The notes under the pieces were generated by a model. That model did not search any database and was not told the DNA's origin. It was given only the letters and a program-made list of their open reading frames with translations. A DNA stretch of 64,000 bases from Psychrobacter arenosus (GTDB lineage: Bacteria > Pseudomonadota > Gammaproteobacteria > Pseudomonadales > Moraxellaceae), in NCBI RefSeq assembly GCF_904848165.1, contig NZ_LR884459.1, positions 2,604,001 through 2,668,000 of the forward strand, read 5' to 3'. Positions 61,789 through 64,000 of the stretch are shown here, piece by piece (within the stretch, counting starts at the first letter, position 1; every line of letters starts with the position of its first letter). The position numbers were made by a program, and so were the translations under genes.

Positions 61789-62084
61789 TATCTAATCCTT
61801 AAAAGGTAACAAAATTATAGTGGGTCTATGAGTCTATGAGTATAAGACGCGCCCTATATTATGGGCTGTTTTGACGGCTGTGAGCCGACTTATTATAGTG
61901 GAATGAATCTACTAGCGGGCAGACTGGCGTATAGCATCAATAGCCATGTTTATTAGTTAATAGTCCGCGCTATCTTTAAAATTTTTATAAGTATTAGCAA
62001 ATAGGGCGAGCTATACCTACCATCAAGAGTCGCTATCACCGTATTTAAAACGTTATACAGTGACAGGGATAGCCACCAGTCTGA
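61789..62084. other. Intergenic region upstream of minC
   Basis: About 300 bp, no gene. A short direct repeat TCTATGAG (twice, about 61825-61840) is present. Confidence 0.4.
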
Positions 62085-63203
62085 CTAAACCTTAAGGTAT
62101 TGAGAATGCTTCCATTGCTGCACCTTCACTTGGGCTTCTAACCCATCCAAGGCATCCTCAATTAACGATTTTACGACCAAATCCAAAGCCGGGTTGTTCA
62201 TATCTAGCGTAACAATACCATGCACGACTTCCTGCAATACCTTATCCAAGGATTGCGATTCAAGCAAGCGTTTATTCAAAGAGAGGGCGACATTTTCACC
62301 GACATGCTGACCAATCTGCGATAGCTGCCCAGCAATGAGGCTCCCCGCTATAGGAATCAGTTTAAGATAACGATTGATTTCCGGAGTATTGGCCAAGCCT
62401 TCCTGTACCGCGGCGCCCACCTCTGTGGCTAGAAATTGCGAGACGGCAGGTGGGGCAGCACTGCCTGGCTTGGCTGTGATATGCGGCTCAATGACTTGTT
62501 TTAGTAAGGCGACTAGGGCGGCTTCAACCTCAACTTGATTGCGTTGAATCGTCTTGGCTATCAGGGCTCTTGAGGCCTCAGTATCCTGAAACTGATGGCG
62601 GATGTTGCTCAGACCAGTCAGGATAACGCGGTCAGACAGCTCTTCTAAAACCACCTCAAAATAGAATTTACCGGTAGCCAACCAAGAGGCCGGCAGCACT
62701 TGATAGCCTAGCTGATAGAGACGGTGACCAATAATCACAGCTCGCAGTAAACGCAGCGCGCGCAATTGCGGTAAACAGCCCAACACCTCGTACCAATGCG
62801 CAAACGGAAAGAAAAACCAACGATAATAGCGTTTGTTTTTAATGGCGAGCGCCCAACGTACCAACAGCTCAGAGACTAGAAATACTGTAAAGATACCTCC
62901 TGCACCGCGCAGTGGTTCGTGGATATGCTCGCGGTAATACATCAACCAACCTACTAGCGTCATAGCGCTAGTATTGGCTTCGAAACTCAACCTAGCAATC
63001 AGCTGTGAGAAGGTGGCACTCATGAAAATATTATCGAGGGTGATTAGGCTAAGGTCGATGACAATGAGCACGACCATAGCGATATCGTAAATGAGCTTGG
63101 GCTTACTGGGTTTGGTAGGCTTATCACTAATAAGCTTAGGGTCAGTAGGCTTAGGGTCAGACGAGTCGGAGGGCGGCACGGCGGCCACCTCAGTAACAGA
63201 CAT
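62085..63203 (-). CDS. Voltage-sensor-like membrane protein without a pore
   Basis: A 372-residue protein that I cannot assign to a named family. After a proline/lysine-rich N-terminal stretch (1-36) come segments arranged like a voltage-sensor domain: S1-like (about 41-60), S2-like with E112 and R116 (102-122), S3-like (127-144), and an S4-like helix with arginines R148, R151, R154 and R161 at three-residue spacing (QLRALRLLRAVIIGHRLYQL). No pore helix or TVGYG filter follows. Instead, residues 170-372 look soluble and helical with many hydrophobic repeats. It could be an ion-conducting or sensing protein, or simply a membrane protein with a similar pattern. Single gene. Confidence 0.6.
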   Translation of the reverse strand: MSVTEVAAVPPSDSSDPKPTDPKLISDKPTKPSKPKLIYDIAMVVLIVIDLSLITLDNIFMSATFSQLIARLSFEANTSAMTLVGWLMYYREHIHEPLRGAGGIFTVFLVSELLVRWALAIKNKRYYRWFFFPFAHWYEVLGCLPQLRALRLLRAVIIGHRLYQLGYQVLPASWLATGKFYFEVVLEELSDRVILTGLSNIRHQFQDTEASRALIAKTIQRNQVEVEAALVALLKQVIEPHITAKPGSAAPPAVSQFLATEVGAAVQEGLANTPEINRYLKLIPIAGSLIAGQLSQIGQHVGENVALSLNKRLLESQSLDKVLQEVVHGIVTLDMNNPALDLVVKSLIEDALDGLEAQVKVQQWKHSQYLKV

Positions 63204-63542
63204 ATAGAGGCGCTCAATAGGAGTGGCTAAGGGAGATTAGGGTAGGTAAGTTACGGCATTTATTCAGTAGGTATAGTGAATTGACTGACAAAAAAAATCA
63301 AGAGATTGCGTAGTTTGATTGATTAACGAGGGTTAATGCTTGTGGCGTATTTAACCAATGGTTCGTTGAGTGGTAGTTGTAAACAAGATTGACTATAGCT
63401 CCCTTTAAAAGACCAAACGGTAACATACAGCATTCCCCTATTAAGAGAATACTGCACTTACGGTTTATTCATCATTAGCTACCTGTTACTAGCTACCAAT
63501 CTTTATTAAAAGCCCCTTAGCGGAGCATGAGTCTAGTAGCGA
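63204..63542. other. Intergenic region
   Basis: About 340 bp with no supportable gene. The direct repeat TAGCTACC (twice, about 63476-63500) near the acyltransferase end is the only structure seen. Confidence 0.4.
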
Positions 63543-64000
63543 TTAATCTGCTTTTGGCGTAGCGAATTCTGCCAGCATAGTGTCGATGAGCGCATCTTTT
63601 TTGGCCCACACATCATCCAACCAAGTAAACATTTCTGCCTTAACCTCAGCGTCTTTCTCATAATTACCCGCCACAATAGCGTCAAATAAAGGCTTAGGCA
63701 TATCAATATGGCGCACATCAACGCCAAGACGAGTGATATCGCCTTTCCAGAGGTCGGCATAGTTAGGTTTGCCGTCTGGATATACGATAGTCATGTCTAA
63801 AATACCATCGATTTGACTGCCTAACGCACTGATAGCTAAAGATAAACCACCGGCCTTAGGTTTTAATAAATACTTATAGGGAGAGGCTTGTTTGGCTTTC
63901 TTTTCTGGGGTAAAGCGGGTGCCTTCAAGATAATTAAGCAAGGTAAATGGCTTGTCTTTTAACAACTCGCAGGCGCGCTTGGCTTCGATGATGTCTTGGT
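63543..64000 (-). CDS. Acyltransferase, YihG/PlsC-like, N-terminus cut by window edge
   Basis: The C-terminal part of a lysophospholipid acyltransferase-family protein, with the reading frame open to the window edge (152 codons). EGTRFTPEKK is the second PlsC block (F-P-E-G-T-R in most), and SPYKYLLKPKAGGLSLAISA and DMTIVYPDGK match the YihG branch. These membrane enzymes transfer acyl chains to lysophosphatidate-type acceptors. The first PlsC block (HxxxxD) is outside the window, so this is judged from the C-terminal part only. Confidence 0.82.
   Translation of the reverse strand, partial: QDIIEAKRACELLKDKPFTLLNYLEGTRFTPEKKAKQASPYKYLLKPKAGGLSLAISALGSQIDGILDMTIVYPDGKPNYADLWKGDITRLGVDVRHIDMPKPLFDAIVAGNYEKDAEVKAEMFTWLDDVWAKKDALIDTMLAEFATPKAD

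Overview
The window looks like a chromosomal segment of a moderate-GC gammaproteobacterium of the family Moraxellaceae, most likely Psychrobacter. This is an inference from gene content (Chp/Pil chemosensory operon, FadE-type acyl-CoA dehydrogenase, split Ccm genes, NhaA, single-domain cold-shock protein) and protein character. No database search was possible. I see no rRNA, tRNA, CRISPR array, prophage or insertion sequence. The only clearly accessory-looking patch is a small DUF4411/ImmA-like gene pair flanked by REP-like hairpins (about 25.9-27.7 kb).

Layout. 0-2.2 kb: truncated YeiH-type transporter, divergent LysR regulator (YeiE-like), universal stress protein. 2.5-10.7 kb: cold-shock gene with a long leader, a large M16C (PreP-like) peptidase, two Nudix hydrolases, an MpaB/DUF2236 protein and a DUF4126 membrane protein. 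10.8-16 kb: DUF2799 lipoprotein, NhaA, YfcA-type TSUP permease, dicarboxylate/amino-acid symporter. 16-25.7 kb: FadE with a long hydrophilic tail and a highly structured 3' flank, lipoprotein, RadC, CoaBC, a second TSUP permease, a secreted cysteine-containing protein, an AlkA-like glycosylase. 25.9-27.7 kb: REP-like hairpins and the PIN(DUF4411)/HTH-ImmA pair. 27.8-30.8 kb: HDAC-like deacylase and a translationally coupled pair (YbjN-like plus an unrecognised helical protein). 31-34.5 kb: ccmAB and ccmCDE, apparently two transcription units; ccmF/G/H are not here. 34.7-38.8 kb: aldo/keto reductase and metN-metI-metQ, with MetN lacking its usual C-terminal regulatory domain. 39-43.8 kb: an OmpR-type two-component pair whose kinase has a roughly 200-residue low-complexity insertion inside the ATPase domain, and an orphan lipoprotein membrane-fusion protein in which the coiled-coil hairpin is replaced by low-complexity sequence. 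44.2-58.5 kb: complete pilGHIJK-chpABC system. 58.6-64 kb: cytochrome b561, minCDE with a 500-bp gap between minC and minD, a voltage-sensor-like membrane protein without a pore, and the C-terminal end of a YihG/PlsC-like acyltransferase.

How genes work together: pilGHIJK/chpABC form one chemosensory pathway controlling type IV pili (receptor PilJ, adaptors PilI/ChpC, kinase ChpA, outputs PilG/PilH, adaptation enzymes PilK/ChpB). metNIQ form one ABC importer. ccmABCDE cover heme export and the heme chaperone for cytochrome c maturation. minCDE place the septum.

Most interesting for follow-up: the kinase insertion, MetN without a NIL domain, the 16170-16254 palindromic/pseudoknot-capable element after fadE, the pore-less voltage-sensor-like protein, and the HTH-ImmA/PIN module. 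I did not find a clear multi-gene system that I would call wholly new.
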